Assembly (NCBI GenBank): GCA_028864975.1 | Contig: JAGWLG010000019.1 | Location: 1 to 61,982 of the forward strand | Direction: 5' to 3' | DNA from: Thermoplasmata archaeon | Lineage (GTDB): Archaea; Thermoplasmatota; Thermoplasmata; Lutacidiplasmatales; UBA184 | Length of the DNA: 61,982 nt | Shown: piece after piece, positions 41,094 to 50,707 of the stretch | Layout of the letters: each line of letters opens with the position of its first letter | Position numbering within the stretch: position 1 is the stretch's first letter | The notes under the pieces: generated by a model | Databases searched by the model: none | What the model saw: only the letters and a program-made list of their open reading frames with translations | What the model was told of the DNA's origin: nothing | Made by a program: the position numbers and the translations under genes

Positions 41094-42377
41094 GTGAGCT
41101 CCGGACCTCCCGCGACCCCCGCCTCTCCCGCCCCCGGGTTCCTCTCGGAGGAGGGGGCAGCGTCGGTGGCCTCGAAGCTCCTCGCCCGATCCGAGCGCCT
41201 CTGCCCGGAGTGCCGGGGGCGAACCCTGGGCAGGCTGGGCCACGGCTACTCCAATCCAGAGCGGTTGCGCGCCGCGACATCCGAGTTGGGCGCTCCCCTT
41301 CCGACCCCTCTCGAGAACCCGGAGGATTGCGAGCTCTGCGCGGGGGCCTTCGACCGCATCCCGAGGTGGGTCGAGCGTTGCCGAGCGGCGGCCGAAGGGT
41401 GGGAGTGGGCCACCTTCCGCTGCGGCTCGCGTTGGGACCCCGAGCGCCTCGCCCGCGAGGAGGCCCTCTGGGCCGAGGTCGGGTCGTCCTGGGGGGAGAG
41501 CGTCCGCACGGCGTTCAACCGCGAGCTCGGCAAGGCCCTCTCCTCCGCCACCGGGAAGCCGGGGAACGTCGACCCACCGGACCTGGTGTTCCTGGCCGAC
41601 GTCCCTGCCGGGCTCGCGTCCATCACGGTCTCTCCTATCTTCTATTATGGTAGGTACCGGAAGTTGGACCGTACCCTCCCCCAGACCCGATGGCCCTGTC
41701 GGGCGTGCCACGGGAAGGGGTGTACCCGGTGCGAGGGGACCGGGAAGATGTACCGCGAGAGCGTCGAGGAGCTCGTGGGGGGGCCCTTGTTGTCCCTCGC
41801 CCAAGGCGAGGGCCATGCCTTCCATGGGATGGGGAGGGAGGACATCGACGCGCGGATGCTTGGGCGCGGTCGGCCCTTCGTCCTGGAGATCTCCCGGCCC
41901 CGAAAGAGGACCCTCCCGCTCGAGGAAGGGCTCCGACGCATCTCCGAGGGGGCCCAAGGGAGGGTGGAGGTCGAGGGGCTCGCCCCCTGCACGGGAGGGG
42001 AGGTGGAGCGGGTCAAGGCCGCCCGGCCCGACAAGACCTACCGGGTGGTGGTCCGGCCCTCCGTCCTCGAAGAGAAGCTTAATGAAGTTCGGCTCGTGCT
42101 CGAGGGCCGCCCTCTGGAGCAGAGGACCCCGACGCGCGTCGCGCACCGACGCGCCGATCTCCGACGGCTCCGGACGGTCAAGAGCGTGAGGTACGTGACG
42201 TCGGACGCGGAGAGCTCCACCCTGGAGGTCCGGGCCGAGGCGGGAACGTACATCAAGGAGTTCGTCGACGGGGACGGCGGGCGCACGCGACCCAGCCTCT
42301 CCGAGCTCTTGGGAGTCGCCTTGAAGGTCCAGGCGCTGGACGTGCTCGAGGTCCACGACGGCGCGGAGGTGGCGTAG
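41094..42377 (+). CDS. pus10: tRNA pseudouridine synthase Pus10
   Basis: A 427-residue enzyme making pseudouridine 54 (and 55) in the tRNA T loop of archaea. The N-terminal THUMP-like region begins with CPEC and CELC zinc ligands (~38 and ~80). CRACHGKGCTRCEGTG lies near 205. The catalytic Asp is in GREDIDARMLGRGRPFVLEI (~250). The C-terminus has GTYIKEFVDGDGGRTRPSL, the conserved motif III. The GTG start at 41094 is the first plausible one. It heads the run pus10-rpl21e-rpoF-DUF655-rsmA. Confidence 0.93.
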   Translation: MSSGPPATPASPAPGFLSEEGAASVASKLLARSERLCPECRGRTLGRLGHGYSNPERLRAATSELGAPLPTPLENPEDCELCAGAFDRIPRWVERCRAAAEGWEWATFRCGSRWDPERLAREEALWAEVGSSWGESVRTAFNRELGKALSSATGKPGNVDPPDLVFLADVPAGLASITVSPIFYYGRYRKLDRTLPQTRWPCRACHGKGCTRCEGTGKMYRESVEELVGGPLLSLAQGEGHAFHGMGREDIDARMLGRGRPFVLEISRPRKRTLPLEEGLRRISEGAQGRVEVEGLAPCTGGEVERVKAARPDKTYRVVVRPSVLEEKLNEVRLVLEGRPLEQRTPTRVAHRRADLRRLRTVKSVRYVTSDAESSTLEVRAEAGTYIKEFVDGDGGRTRPSLSELLGVALKVQALDVLEVHDGAEVA

Positions 42378-42677
42378 ATGGTGAAGAGCTCGAAGGGCTT
42401 CCGCTCGCGCACCCGAGGCGTCCTGACCAAGCACGTCCGCGAGCGCGGGATGCCCGCCCCCACGCGCTACCTGACGGTCTTCGAGCCCGGCTCGAAGGTC
42501 CTGGTCCGGCTCGAGCCCTCCGACCCGCACGGGATGCCGCACCCCCGCTACCAGGGGAAGGTCTGCACCGTGATCGGGCGGCGCGGACGCAGCTTCGAGG
42601 TCGAGTTCCTGGACGGGGGGAAGCGCAAGGTCTTGATCTCCAATCCGGTCCACCTTGTCCCCATGGAGTCGGCATGA
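42378..42677 (+). CDS. rpl21e: Ribosomal protein L21e
   Basis: A 99-residue large-subunit protein: basic N-terminus SSKGFRSRTRGVLTKHVRERG, then an SH3-like barrel (KVLVRLEPS, RYQGKVCTVIGRRGRSFEVE). It begins at the base after the pus10 stop and overlaps rpoF by 4 nt. Confidence 0.97.
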   Translation: MVKSSKGFRSRTRGVLTKHVRERGMPAPTRYLTVFEPGSKVLVRLEPSDPHGMPHPRYQGKVCTVIGRRGRSFEVEFLDGGKRKVLISNPVHLVPMESA

Positions 42678-42988
42678 CCGAGACCATCCCGCTCTCCCGG
42701 GTGAAGGACCTCCTGTCGGAGGAGGCCGGGAAGCGCACGCTCTCCCGCGAGGCGCAGCTCGCGCTCGCCCATGCCGAGGCCTCCCTCAAGCTCACGCCGA
42801 AGGACACGGAGAAGATCCTGGAGGACCTGAAGGCCTTCTCGTACCTCGACCCCATCCTCGCCACCAAGATCGCGGACATCCTTCCGCAGTGGCCCGAGGA
42901 GGTCCGTCTCCTCGCCTCCAAGGACCGGACGCTGCTCGACGAGGAGCAGGTGAAGGCCATCCTGGACCTCACCGCCAAGTACCGATGA
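42674..42988 (+). CDS. rpoF: DNA-directed RNA polymerase subunit F (Rpb4)
   Basis: A 104-residue subunit of the RNA polymerase stalk. The family's HRDC-like helices are visible (SLKLTPKDTEKILEDLKAF, LDPILATKIADILP, LDEEQVKAILDL). The ATG overlaps the L21e stop (ATGA). Its stalk partner Rpb7 is not in this window. Confidence 0.92.
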   Translation: MTETIPLSRVKDLLSEEAGKRTLSREAQLALAHAEASLKLTPKDTEKILEDLKAFSYLDPILATKIADILPQWPEEVRLLASKDRTLLDEEQVKAILDLTAKYR

Positions 42989-43003
42989 CCCACCGAGGTT
43001 ACC

Positions 43004-43558
43004 GTGGAGCGCTACGCCTGGGTCCTCGACTTCCTGCCCGCAGGTCGGTCCACCGACCGCGTGCCGCATAAGGAACCGATCGCGATCGCCGTCGGCCAGG
43101 ACGAGCTCAAGCTGCTCGAGGTCGTGCTGCGGCCCGGGACGACGCTCGAGCCGCTGACCCGGCTCGACCTCACGCCCCCGGAAGGTTCGCAGGTCCCTCC
43201 GCCTCCCGTCGACCATGTCCGCCGCCGCATCGGGTTCCCGGAGCTCACGACCGCCTCCCGCTCGGAGCTTCCCCACGCGCTCGAGGGGATCGTCCGGGCG
43301 TCGCCCGAGCGCTTCCTTAAGTTCTTCAACGAGGCCCCCGCGCTCTCCCGCCGCTTCCACATGCTGGAGCTCCTCCCGGGGATCGGCAAGAAGACGATGT
43401 GGGAGGTCATCGAGGAGCGGCGGAAGAAGCCGTTCGCGAGCTTCGAGGAGATCGAGACCCGCACGAGGCTCAGGACGCCCATCCTCTCCGTGGTCGAACG
43501 CATCGAGAAGGAGCTGTCGGGTGAGGACGAGAAGTACCGGCTCTTCGTCCCGCGCTGA
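43004..43558 (+). CDS. DUF655 RNA-binding protein
   Basis: A 184-residue protein of the DUF655 family: an N-terminal OB/S1-like part (YAWVLDFLPAGRS, KEPIAIAVGQDELKLLEV) and a C-terminal helix-hairpin-helix (LELLPGIGKKTMWEVIEERR). It nearly always lies between rpoF and rsmA in euryarchaea, as here, implying a role in rRNA maturation or translation. Start GTG at 43004. Confidence 0.93.
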   Translation: MERYAWVLDFLPAGRSTDRVPHKEPIAIAVGQDELKLLEVVLRPGTTLEPLTRLDLTPPEGSQVPPPPVDHVRRRIGFPELTTASRSELPHALEGIVRASPERFLKFFNEAPALSRRFHMLELLPGIGKKTMWEVIEERRKKPFASFEEIETRTRLRTPILSVVERIEKELSGEDEKYRLFVPR

Positions 43559-43592
43559 GCGGCCCGGAGGTCGACGGCGATCCTCCCGCGGC

Positions 43593-44459
43593 GTGCGCGG
43601 GGCCGTCCCGTCCACGCCCGAGGAGGTCGCCTCGGTCCTGGAGCTCCTCGGCATCGCCCCCTCGCGCGGACTGGGGCAGAGCTTTCTCATCGACCCGTCG
43701 GTGGCCGCCCGAGAAGCGGCGCTCCTCGACCTTCCCCCCGGCAGCGAGGTCGTCGAGGTGGGGGGCGGTCTGGGACAGCTCACGCACGCGCTGGTCGAGC
43801 GCGGGTTCCGCGTAACGGTCATCGAGCGAGACCCCAAGCTCGCAGCGTACCTCTCGGTCAACTTCGGCGAGCGCGTGAAGGTCGTGGAGGGCGACGCGCG
43901 CACCGCACAGCTTCCCCGGACCGACGCTTTCGTGGGCAACCTTCCCTTCTCGGCGGGGCACGAGATCCTCGGACGGCTGATCGACGCAGGGATGGAGCAC
44001 GGAGCCTTCCTGCTGCAGAAGGAGGTCGCCGAGCGTCTCAGCTCCCCCCCGGGTTCTCGCAGCTACGGGCGCCCGACGATCCTTTTCCGGACCCAGGGGG
44101 AGTTCCTGATGGCCGGTACGGTCCCTTCGAGCGCCTTCCATCCCATGCCCGCGGTCCAGGGTGCGCTCGTCGTCTGGGGACGCGACCCCATCGAGCCGCC
44201 GGTGAAGGACCGCGCGCGTCTCGAGCTCCTGCTGGACGCCTCCTTCGCGCAGCGGAGGAAGGTCCTGGCGAGGACACTTCCCGCCGCTCTCGCCTACCGC
44301 TTCCGCCTCTCGGTGGACGAGGTGCCCTCGCTCCTCGAGAAGGCAGCGTGGAGGACCGGCTGGGCCCGCCGGAGGGCGGAGGAGATCACGCCACAGGAGT
44401 ACGTGGCGCTCGCGAACCTTCTCCCGGCCCCGAGGACCGCGACGCCGCGGGCGAGGTAG
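43593..44459 (+). CDS. rsmA: 16S rRNA dimethyladenosine transferase
   Basis: A 288-residue KsgA/Dim1 methyltransferase that dimethylates two adjacent adenosines in the 3' hairpin of 16S rRNA. It has GLGQSFLIDPSVA, the SAM motif VVEVGGGLGQLTHAL, VIERDPKLA and the catalytic GNLPFSAG (NLPF). The C-terminal helical domain ends near SVDEVPSLLEKA. The GTG at 43593 was chosen because it is 34 nt after the DUF655 stop and homology begins within 20 residues. Confidence 0.93.
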   Translation: MRGAVPSTPEEVASVLELLGIAPSRGLGQSFLIDPSVAAREAALLDLPPGSEVVEVGGGLGQLTHALVERGFRVTVIERDPKLAAYLSVNFGERVKVVEGDARTAQLPRTDAFVGNLPFSAGHEILGRLIDAGMEHGAFLLQKEVAERLSSPPGSRSYGRPTILFRTQGEFLMAGTVPSSAFHPMPAVQGALVVWGRDPIEPPVKDRARLELLLDASFAQRRKVLARTLPAALAYRFRLSVDEVPSLLEKAAWRTGWARRRAEEITPQEYVALANLLPAPRTATPRAR

Positions 44460-44575
44460 GGCCACCCCGATTCCCGACCGCGGAACACGTTCGTGCCCCG
44501 TGGACCGCTCGCCGTATGCTACGCCGACGCAAGCTCTGATATACCGACCGGGTCTCGGGACGGTGGGAGCGGCTC

Positions 44576-45496
44576 ATGCGAGAGGGAATCGTTTACGTAG
44601 ATGGCAAATGGTCCACCCCCGAGCACGCGAAGATCTCCGTTTTCGACCACGGATTGCTCTACGGCGACGGGGTCTTCGAAGGGATCCGGTTCTACAATGG
44701 TCGGGTCTTCAAGCTGGACCGACACATCGACCGGATGTTCGAGTCGGCTCGCCTGATCGGGCTCACGCCTTCGGTCACGAAGGAGGAGTTCCGCGACATC
44801 ATCCTCGAGACCTGCCGAAGGAGCGGGCTCACCGACGGATACCTTCGTCCCGTGTTCACGCGGGGCGAGGGGGACCTAGGCCTTGACCCGCGAAAGGCGA
44901 AGCGCTCGAGCACCGTGGTCATCTGCTCGACCATCTCCCTATATGGTGACAAGCACCGGACGGGGCTCACGGCCATCGTCGCGCAGGTGCGGCGCCCGCC
45001 CCGTGTCTGCCTGAACCCGAACGTCAAGTCGCTGAACTACCTCAACAACATCCTGGCGAAGAGCGAGGCGAACGCCCGGGGCGCGGACGAGGCGCTCATG
45101 CTCGACCTTGAGGGGAACGTCGCGGAGATGAGCGCGGACAACCTCTTCGTGGTGAAGGGCCGCACCGTCTACACTCCTCAGACCTCGAACTGCCTGGTCG
45201 GGATCACCCGGGAAACGATCCTCGAGCTCTGCGAGGGCCGTTACCCGGTGCGCACGGAGATGTTCAAGCTCGACTTCGCGCTCCAGGCGGAGGAGGTCTT
45301 CCTGACCGGGACCGGCGGCGAAGTCGCCCCGGTCATCAGCGTCGAGGGTCACCCCATCGGGAACGGGAAGCCCGGACCCGTCACCGTGGAGCTCCAGCAG
45401 CGCTACTTCGACCTCGTCCGGAGCACCGGCACCCCGATCCCGAGCGGCAACGGCGGCTCGGTCTCGACGAAGGCCGCGGCCTCCTCGCCCGCGTAG
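44576..45496 (+). CDS. ilvE: Branched-chain amino acid aminotransferase
   Basis: A 306-residue fold-type IV PLP enzyme that transaminates Leu, Ile and Val with 2-oxoglutarate. It has FDHGLLYGDGVFEGIRFYNG near the N-terminus, the PLP Lys in NVKSLNYLNNILA (~152), EALMLDLEGNVAEMSADNLF and VFLTGTGGEVAPV. The GATATACC box at 44538-44545 lies ~35 nt upstream of the ATG. D-amino-acid aminotransferases share the fold, but the motif set fits IlvE better. Confidence 0.93.
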   Translation: MREGIVYVDGKWSTPEHAKISVFDHGLLYGDGVFEGIRFYNGRVFKLDRHIDRMFESARLIGLTPSVTKEEFRDIILETCRRSGLTDGYLRPVFTRGEGDLGLDPRKAKRSSTVVICSTISLYGDKHRTGLTAIVAQVRRPPRVCLNPNVKSLNYLNNILAKSEANARGADEALMLDLEGNVAEMSADNLFVVKGRTVYTPQTSNCLVGITRETILELCEGRYPVRTEMFKLDFALQAEEVFLTGTGGEVAPVISVEGHPIGNGKPGPVTVELQQRYFDLVRSTGTPIPSGNGGSVSTKAAASSPA

Positions 45497-45625
45497 CGCT
45501 CCTCCCTCCGACCGTCCCTATCGGAGATCCACAGACCCTCGTGCAGTACCAAGTACTTCCTGTACACCACCCACTGCTGCCCCGGGCAACAACGCTATGG
45601 TCCGGCAGCGCCCCGGAAGAGGAAC

Positions 45626-45955
45626 ATGGCCCGAGCACCATCCCCCGTCGACCCGGTGGTCGGGGCGCTGATCGTCTACCGAACGTCATGGGAGAGCCCG
45701 ACGCGGGCGAATCAGTTCTGTCAACGGATGTTCGGTCAATCCACCTCGAGCGGAGGGTACCGTTACCGACGCCGAGGCGTGATGGAAGGGATCGCGCACT
45801 GGCGTCCGGCAAGGAACGTCATCGTGGTGAAGGGCGAGGACCGGGACCGGGTCCTCCGGGCGCTAGGCGAGTGGACGCGAGAGATCCACTGCTGGTCGAT
45901 CGTGCTGAAACCGGAGCAGCTCCGGAAGCTGAGCAAGCTCACGGAAGAGCGTTAG
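45626..45955 (+). CDS. Small conserved-looking hypothetical protein
   Basis: A 109-residue basic protein that I do not recognise. It has well-formed strands and helices (VVGALIVYRTSW, ANQFCQRMFGQS, NVIVVKGEDRDRVLRALGEW) and no membrane segment. The C-terminal helix QLRKLSKLTEER is charged. It lies between ilvE and the thermosome, each separated by more than 120 nt, so it is probably its own unit. An RNA-binding or nucleic-acid-associated role is only a guess from charge. Confidence 0.65.
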   Translation: MARAPSPVDPVVGALIVYRTSWESPTRANQFCQRMFGQSTSSGGYRYRRRGVMEGIAHWRPARNVIVVKGEDRDRVLRALGEWTREIHCWSIVLKPEQLRKLSKLTEER

Positions 45956-46059
45956 GCCGACCTATCGGGAACGTCGATCTCCGTCAGAGAGCGGCCGGGA
46001 GAGAGGCGGTGGCTCGAGGTGAAACGGAAATACGTCCCACAGCCGGCGGGGAAGTTGCA

Positions 46060-46112
46060 TTTATATACAAGTGCTCCCTCACTCCGGTTGGATATCGAGG
46101 GAACTCCCTCGA
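46060..46112 (+). promoter_or_regulatory. Thermosome promoter with downstream inverted repeat
   Basis: A consensus TATA box TTTATATA at 46060-46067 predicts initiation near 46090. Immediately after lies the perfect inverted repeat TCGAGGGA-AC-TCCCTCGA (46095-46112), still upstream of the ATG at 46123. Placement fits a repressor operator at the transcription start, as with archaeal heat-shock regulators, or a 5'-UTR hairpin. Confidence 0.75.
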
Positions 46113-46122
46113 GATGTGACCC

Positions 46123-47742
46123 ATGTTGGCAGGAACCCCCATCTTGGTGCTGAAGGAAGGAGCCGAACGAGAGAAGGGCAAGGGCGCGGTGTCGAACAAC
46201 ATCGCGGCCGCTCGAGCGCTGGCGGATGCGGTCCGTTCGACGCTCGGTCCCCGCGGGATGGACAAGATGCTTGTCGATTCCATGGGCGACATCACGATCA
46301 CGAACGACGGCGTGACCATCCTCAAGGAGGTCGACGTCGAGCACCCCACCGCGAAGATGCTGGTGGAGGTCGCCAAGACGCAGGACCAGCAGTGCGGCGA
46401 CGGCACGACCACGGCGGTCGTGCTCTCCGGAGAGCTCCTGCGCCGCGCGGAGACCCTCATCGAACAGAACGTCCACCCCACGGTCATCACCCGTGGGTTC
46501 TCCATCGCCCGGGAAGAGGCCGAGCGCCTTCTCAAGGCCGAGGTCGGCCACAAGGTGAACCCCCAGGAGGAGCAGACCCTGATCGACGTGGCCGCGACGG
46601 CCATGGGAAGCAAGGGCGTCTACGGCTCGCGCGATGAGCTCGCGAAGCTCACGGTGAAGGCCGTGAAGGCGATCACGGAGCAGCGCGACGGGAAGCCCCT
46701 CGCGGACGTGAGCCTGATCCAGATCGAGAAGAAGCACGGCGGGACCATCGCCGACACCGAGCTGGTCCAGGGCATCCTCCTGGACAAGGAGCGCGGGCAT
46801 CCCCGGATGAACAAGCTGACGAAGGGAGCGAAGATCGCCCTCCTCAACAGCGCCCTCGAGATCAAGAAGACCGAGTTCGAGAGCAAGATCAGCATCAAGG
46901 CCCCCGGCCAGATCCAGAACTTCCTCGACCAGGAGGACAAGACCTTCCGCGAGATGGTCGACGCGATCAAGGCCTCCGGGGCCAACGTCGTCATCTGCCA
47001 GAAGGGCATCGACGATGTCGTCCTCCACTACCTCGCAAAGGCGGGGATCTTCGCCGTGAAGCAGGTGAAGGAGTCCGACATGCAGAAGCTCTCCCGCGCG
47101 ACCGGCGGAAAGGTCATCACCGGCTGGAAGGAGCTGAGCGCGAAGGACCTCGGGAACGCGGGGCAGGTCGAGGAGCGGCAGGTGGGGGATTCCCACATGA
47201 CGTTCGTCACCGACTGCCAGGGCGCGCGCAGCGTCTCGATCCTCATCCGGGGCGGGACGGAGCACGTGACCCAGGAGGTCGAGCGCTCGCTCCACGACTC
47301 GCTCAAGGTCGTCTCCTCCACCATCGAGGACGGGGTCGTCTGTCCCGGTGGCGGCGCGACGGAGATGGAGCTCGCGGTCCGACTGCGCAAGTTCGCCCCC
47401 ACCGTGGGCGGACGTGAGCAGCTCGCCGTGGAGGCCTTCGCTCAGGCGCTCGAGGTCGTCCCGTGGTCCCTCGCCGAGAACGGCGGGTATGACGCGATCA
47501 ACACGATCATCGACCTGCGGAAGGCCCACGAGGGCTCCGGCAAGAACCAGGGGATCAACTTCAAGGAGAACGGCCACCCCTCGGACATGATCACGCAGAA
47601 GGTCGTTGAACCCCTGCGCGTGAAGGCCCAGGCCATCAACTCCGCGACCGAAGTGGCGAACATGGTCCTACGCATCGACGACATTATCGCGTCGAAGAAG
47701 TCCTCCCCGTCGCCGCCCGGCGCGGGCGGCCACGGCCACTGA
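46123..47742 (+). CDS. thsA: Thermosome subunit (group II chaperonin)
   Basis: A 539-residue subunit of the double-ring ATP-dependent protein-folding chaperonin. ATP-site motifs are STLGPRGMDKM, the catalytic GDGTTTAVVL and CPGGGATEMEL; the substrate-binding and built-in lid region is in the middle. The tail after IIASKKSS is Gly/His-rich, ending GGHGH, shorter than the usual GGM repeats. Only one subunit gene is in the window. Confidence 0.98.
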   Translation: MLAGTPILVLKEGAEREKGKGAVSNNIAAARALADAVRSTLGPRGMDKMLVDSMGDITITNDGVTILKEVDVEHPTAKMLVEVAKTQDQQCGDGTTTAVVLSGELLRRAETLIEQNVHPTVITRGFSIAREEAERLLKAEVGHKVNPQEEQTLIDVAATAMGSKGVYGSRDELAKLTVKAVKAITEQRDGKPLADVSLIQIEKKHGGTIADTELVQGILLDKERGHPRMNKLTKGAKIALLNSALEIKKTEFESKISIKAPGQIQNFLDQEDKTFREMVDAIKASGANVVICQKGIDDVVLHYLAKAGIFAVKQVKESDMQKLSRATGGKVITGWKELSAKDLGNAGQVEERQVGDSHMTFVTDCQGARSVSILIRGGTEHVTQEVERSLHDSLKVVSSTIEDGVVCPGGGATEMELAVRLRKFAPTVGGREQLAVEAFAQALEVVPWSLAENGGYDAINTIIDLRKAHEGSGKNQGINFKENGHPSDMITQKVVEPLRVKAQAINSATEVANMVLRIDDIIASKKSSPSPPGAGGHGH

Positions 47743-47839
47743 GCGGCGACCCGACCCTCCCCCCCGGGTCCCTCGCGGGGCCCGGGCGGGGAACCCCTTC
47801 CATCAACCTTTTGTCCACCTCTCTCTGAGGCCCCTCCCC

Positions 47840-48232
47840 ATGCGAACCAAGAAGGCCGAGCGGGTCACCCGCTTCGACGTGATCGGTCTCGAGCCGAAGC
47901 CTGCCCTCTACATCTCCTACGACGGGTTGGGGAAGCTCTCGGAGCGCTCGCTTCTGCGGGATGTCTTGGAGGAGCTCCAGCGAAAGGGGGCCCCGGCGTA
48001 CACCGAGTTCCTGAAGTCCCTGCGTTCCCACCGTTCCGCCTACGTCCACGTCTACTTCTCCGATTACGTGAGCTATGGGATCGGAGGGGGCGATGCGACG
48101 GCCGAGTTCTTCTTCGGCACCTACCTCCTGCTCCACGACGCGGCCACGGGTGGGGAATCCGGCTCGCGCGAAGCGCTCACGCTCGTCCACCCCGCGGTCC
48201 GTCCCGAGCGCGTCGAGCTCGCCGAAGCGTAG
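47840..48232 (+). CDS. Hypothetical soluble protein
   Basis: A 130-residue protein starting MRTKKAERVTRFDVIGLEPK. It has a strand-rich core with aromatic runs (SAYVHVYFSDYVSYGIGG and TAEFFFGTYLLLH). I do not recognise it. No signal peptide or metal motif. It is flanked by the thermosome and the surface-protein operon, with a ~100-nt gap on the left. Confidence 0.55.
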   Translation: MRTKKAERVTRFDVIGLEPKPALYISYDGLGKLSERSLLRDVLEELQRKGAPAYTEFLKSLRSHRSAYVHVYFSDYVSYGIGGGDATAEFFFGTYLLLHDAATGGESGSREALTLVHPAVRPERVELAEA

Positions 48233-48406
48233 GGCCGGTTTTACCTCGAGAAAACGCGTCGTGGGACGCGTCCGCGGTCTCGAACGGCATCACGTTTATA
48301 TCATGCCGTGTGGTGGCGTGCCATACCTGGCGCTGACGGCGGTACCCTCGGAGGGAAGCGTCCTCTGGGAGCACTACCCGGGCGGCGCACGGGAGCGCAC
48401 ATCCCC

Positions 48407-50707
48407 GTGAAGGAGCTTCGGAGCCGAAGGTCAGAAAGTGCCGCCGTCGTGGGCGGCCTGACCCGTGGTGCCCGGGAGCTCGTGGAGCTTTCGAAGAAGG
48501 CTTTGCGTACGCTCGGCGTGCTCCTCCTGTTCGCGGCGGTGCTCTTCCTTGCGGTCCCCTCGGTCTCGGGCTCGCTCACCCATCCGAGCGCGGCCCTCCC
48601 CCATGAGGCCCCTGCCACCCTGGCGAAGGTGCTCTCCGAGAGGACCCCGACGCCCAAGGGCGTCCCAGCGGGCATGGTCAAGATGACCGCGGCCAACCAC
48701 CCCTGCTGGCCGATCAACAAGAACCAGACCGCCTGTATCCAGGTCGATGTGGCGAACTTCTCCCAGCCTGACGTGATCCCGGACCCCCGCTCGGGCGCGC
48801 TGAACACGAGCTGGAGGCTCTACCCTGCCGCGGACCAGGACATCCACTTCCAGGTCCTCTCGACCTACGACCTCGCGAACTGCAACATCTACAACCCCCC
48901 CGCCTGGATGGGCGGCTGCACGCCGGGGGCCAACGGGGGACCGGCGACAGGGCCGCAGGCGATGTACTCCGGGTGGGACGCCTACCTTTACCTGACCGTG
49001 GTCGACGTGATGTGGCAGGACGTCTGTTGGTTCTGCGACAACGACGGCACCCAGTGGCACGCGAACGCCGGTCAGACCTGGTCGCCCCAGGCGATGCACC
49101 CCTACAGCGGCGACGCGACGCACCGCTGGGTCGCGGACCTGAACATCTCCGCCTTCGGAGGTAATGGGGCCGAGAACTTCCCGAACGGCACGTGGGTGAT
49201 GTGGAACGTCTCGACGAACTACTGGAACGGGACCTCCTCGGGGGGACCGCTCAACATCATCCGGCAGTGCGCTCCGTCGTGCAGCGGTGGGGTCACGGCC
49301 GCACCGCAGATGTTCTACTACTTCACCCGGAACTTCTGGTACTACGACAGCGCCCCGCTCGGCGTGACGCCTCCGTACGGTCCCAACTACGCCAACATGG
49401 TCACGGGGGGCGGGCCGAACGCCTTCGCGGCCAATGTCAACTTATCCTACTTCCCGGTCGTACCGGCCATCGGCGACCAGGTCTTCGTGGACCTGAAGAC
49501 CCAGTCGGTCGAGAACTTCTCCGGCGGGGCGATCAACATCCGCGCGACGTTGATCGTGCTGAACGCTTGGTACCCCAACGGGACGTTCTGGAGGACGTGG
49601 GCGAGCGGCTTCACCCCTCTCGCCTATCCGTACAACAATACCTGGCACGCGAGGGTGACGTTACCCCTAGACTTCTTCGCCCATAGCGGGACGAGGGTCC
49701 AGTGGTTCATTCAGGCGTACGACTCGTACGGCCACATGGTGCAATCGCGGAACTTTACCCAGATCGTCTCGAAGATCGGGGAGTGTCCCAACGGCAATTT
49801 CACGGCTTGTCTCAACGTCACGACCGTCCCGCCGGCGATCGAGACCGAGGGATGGAAGGGCTGGCTCAATACGACACCCCCGAGCATCCCCGGGGTCGGG
49901 ATCAACCAGGACGTGAACGTCACGATCACGACCTTCAACCGTTCCGTCGACATCCAGGCGGCCTACATCATCATCCATGTCACCTACGCGACCACCGGGG
50001 GGTCGGGAGCCGCGTTATACACGATGCATCGGATCACGTTCAATCAGTACTACTTCGACATCCCCGGGCTGCCCGAAGGGAGCAACGTCACGTTCGTGAT
50101 CAAGGCCTACGACTTCAACCTGACCAACGTGCTCTCGCACCCGTACAAGTTCTTCGTCCCGTTCGAGGTCTTCCCCCCGGCCGCGTACTGCTTCTTCTAC
50201 ATCTTCGTTTACAACGCGGCGACGGACCAGCCGGTGAACGGGGCGAACGTCACGATCATCGGTCTCGCGGGGACGATCCATATCGCGACGGTCACTTCGC
50301 TCAATGGGGCGGCCTACCCCAACGTGACCGGGCAGCCTTGGACGCCGCGCTTCCTGCCCGCGAACAACTCCTTCACGATCCGGGTCCAGATCCGCGGGTT
50401 CGTGGGGGTGGGTCTGGCGCCGCCGGATACCATCCGAACCAACTTGTTCTGCACCCACGTGATGAACAAGACCCAGGTCCTGGCCCAGACCTCGAACTAC
50501 CAGGCCGTGCTCAAGAACAGCGTGCTCAACATCACGATCAACTCGCCCCCTCCGCCCCCGATCTTCTCCGCGGCGGTGTTCCCGGGCATCGGGGTGGGCG
50601 TCGCGGGAGGGATGATCGCGACCGGGGTCATCCTGATCCCGGTGTACCTCTACTGGCGGAAGCTCCGTGAGGTCGCGGAGGCCGAGGAGAAGCGGATCAC
50701 GCTATGA
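48407..50707 (+). CDS. Secreted membrane-anchored protein with EEKRITL tail (first of pair)
   Basis: A ~766-residue surface protein. A signal/anchor helix lies near residues 27-50 (LGVLLLFAAVLFLAVPSVSG). A ~650-residue external part follows, rich in Asn, Trp and Tyr with more than twenty NxS/T sequons and several cysteines; the last third looks like Ig/CNA-B-type beta domains (YIFVYNAATDQPVNGANVTI). A C-terminal membrane helix (~725-750) and a 17-residue cytoplasmic tail ending AEAEEKRITL close it. The tail is repeated in the next protein. GTG at 48407 is favoured: GTTTATA at 48294-48300 is too close to the upstream ATG at 48308. It overlaps the next gene by 4 nt. Confidence 0.75.
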   Translation: MKELRSRRSESAAVVGGLTRGARELVELSKKALRTLGVLLLFAAVLFLAVPSVSGSLTHPSAALPHEAPATLAKVLSERTPTPKGVPAGMVKMTAANHPCWPINKNQTACIQVDVANFSQPDVIPDPRSGALNTSWRLYPAADQDIHFQVLSTYDLANCNIYNPPAWMGGCTPGANGGPATGPQAMYSGWDAYLYLTVVDVMWQDVCWFCDNDGTQWHANAGQTWSPQAMHPYSGDATHRWVADLNISAFGGNGAENFPNGTWVMWNVSTNYWNGTSSGGPLNIIRQCAPSCSGGVTAAPQMFYYFTRNFWYYDSAPLGVTPPYGPNYANMVTGGGPNAFAANVNLSYFPVVPAIGDQVFVDLKTQSVENFSGGAINIRATLIVLNAWYPNGTFWRTWASGFTPLAYPYNNTWHARVTLPLDFFAHSGTRVQWFIQAYDSYGHMVQSRNFTQIVSKIGECPNGNFTACLNVTTVPPAIETEGWKGWLNTTPPSIPGVGINQDVNVTITTFNRSVDIQAAYIIIHVTYATTGGSGAALYTMHRITFNQYYFDIPGLPEGSNVTFVIKAYDFNLTNVLSHPYKFFVPFEVFPPAAYCFFYIFVYNAATDQPVNGANVTIIGLAGTIHIATVTSLNGAAYPNVTGQPWTPRFLPANNSFTIRVQIRGFVGVGLAPPDTIRTNLFCTHVMNKTQVLAQTSNYQAVLKNSVLNITINSPPPPPIFSAAVFPGIGVGVAGGMIATGVILIPVYLYWRKLREVAEAEEKRITL

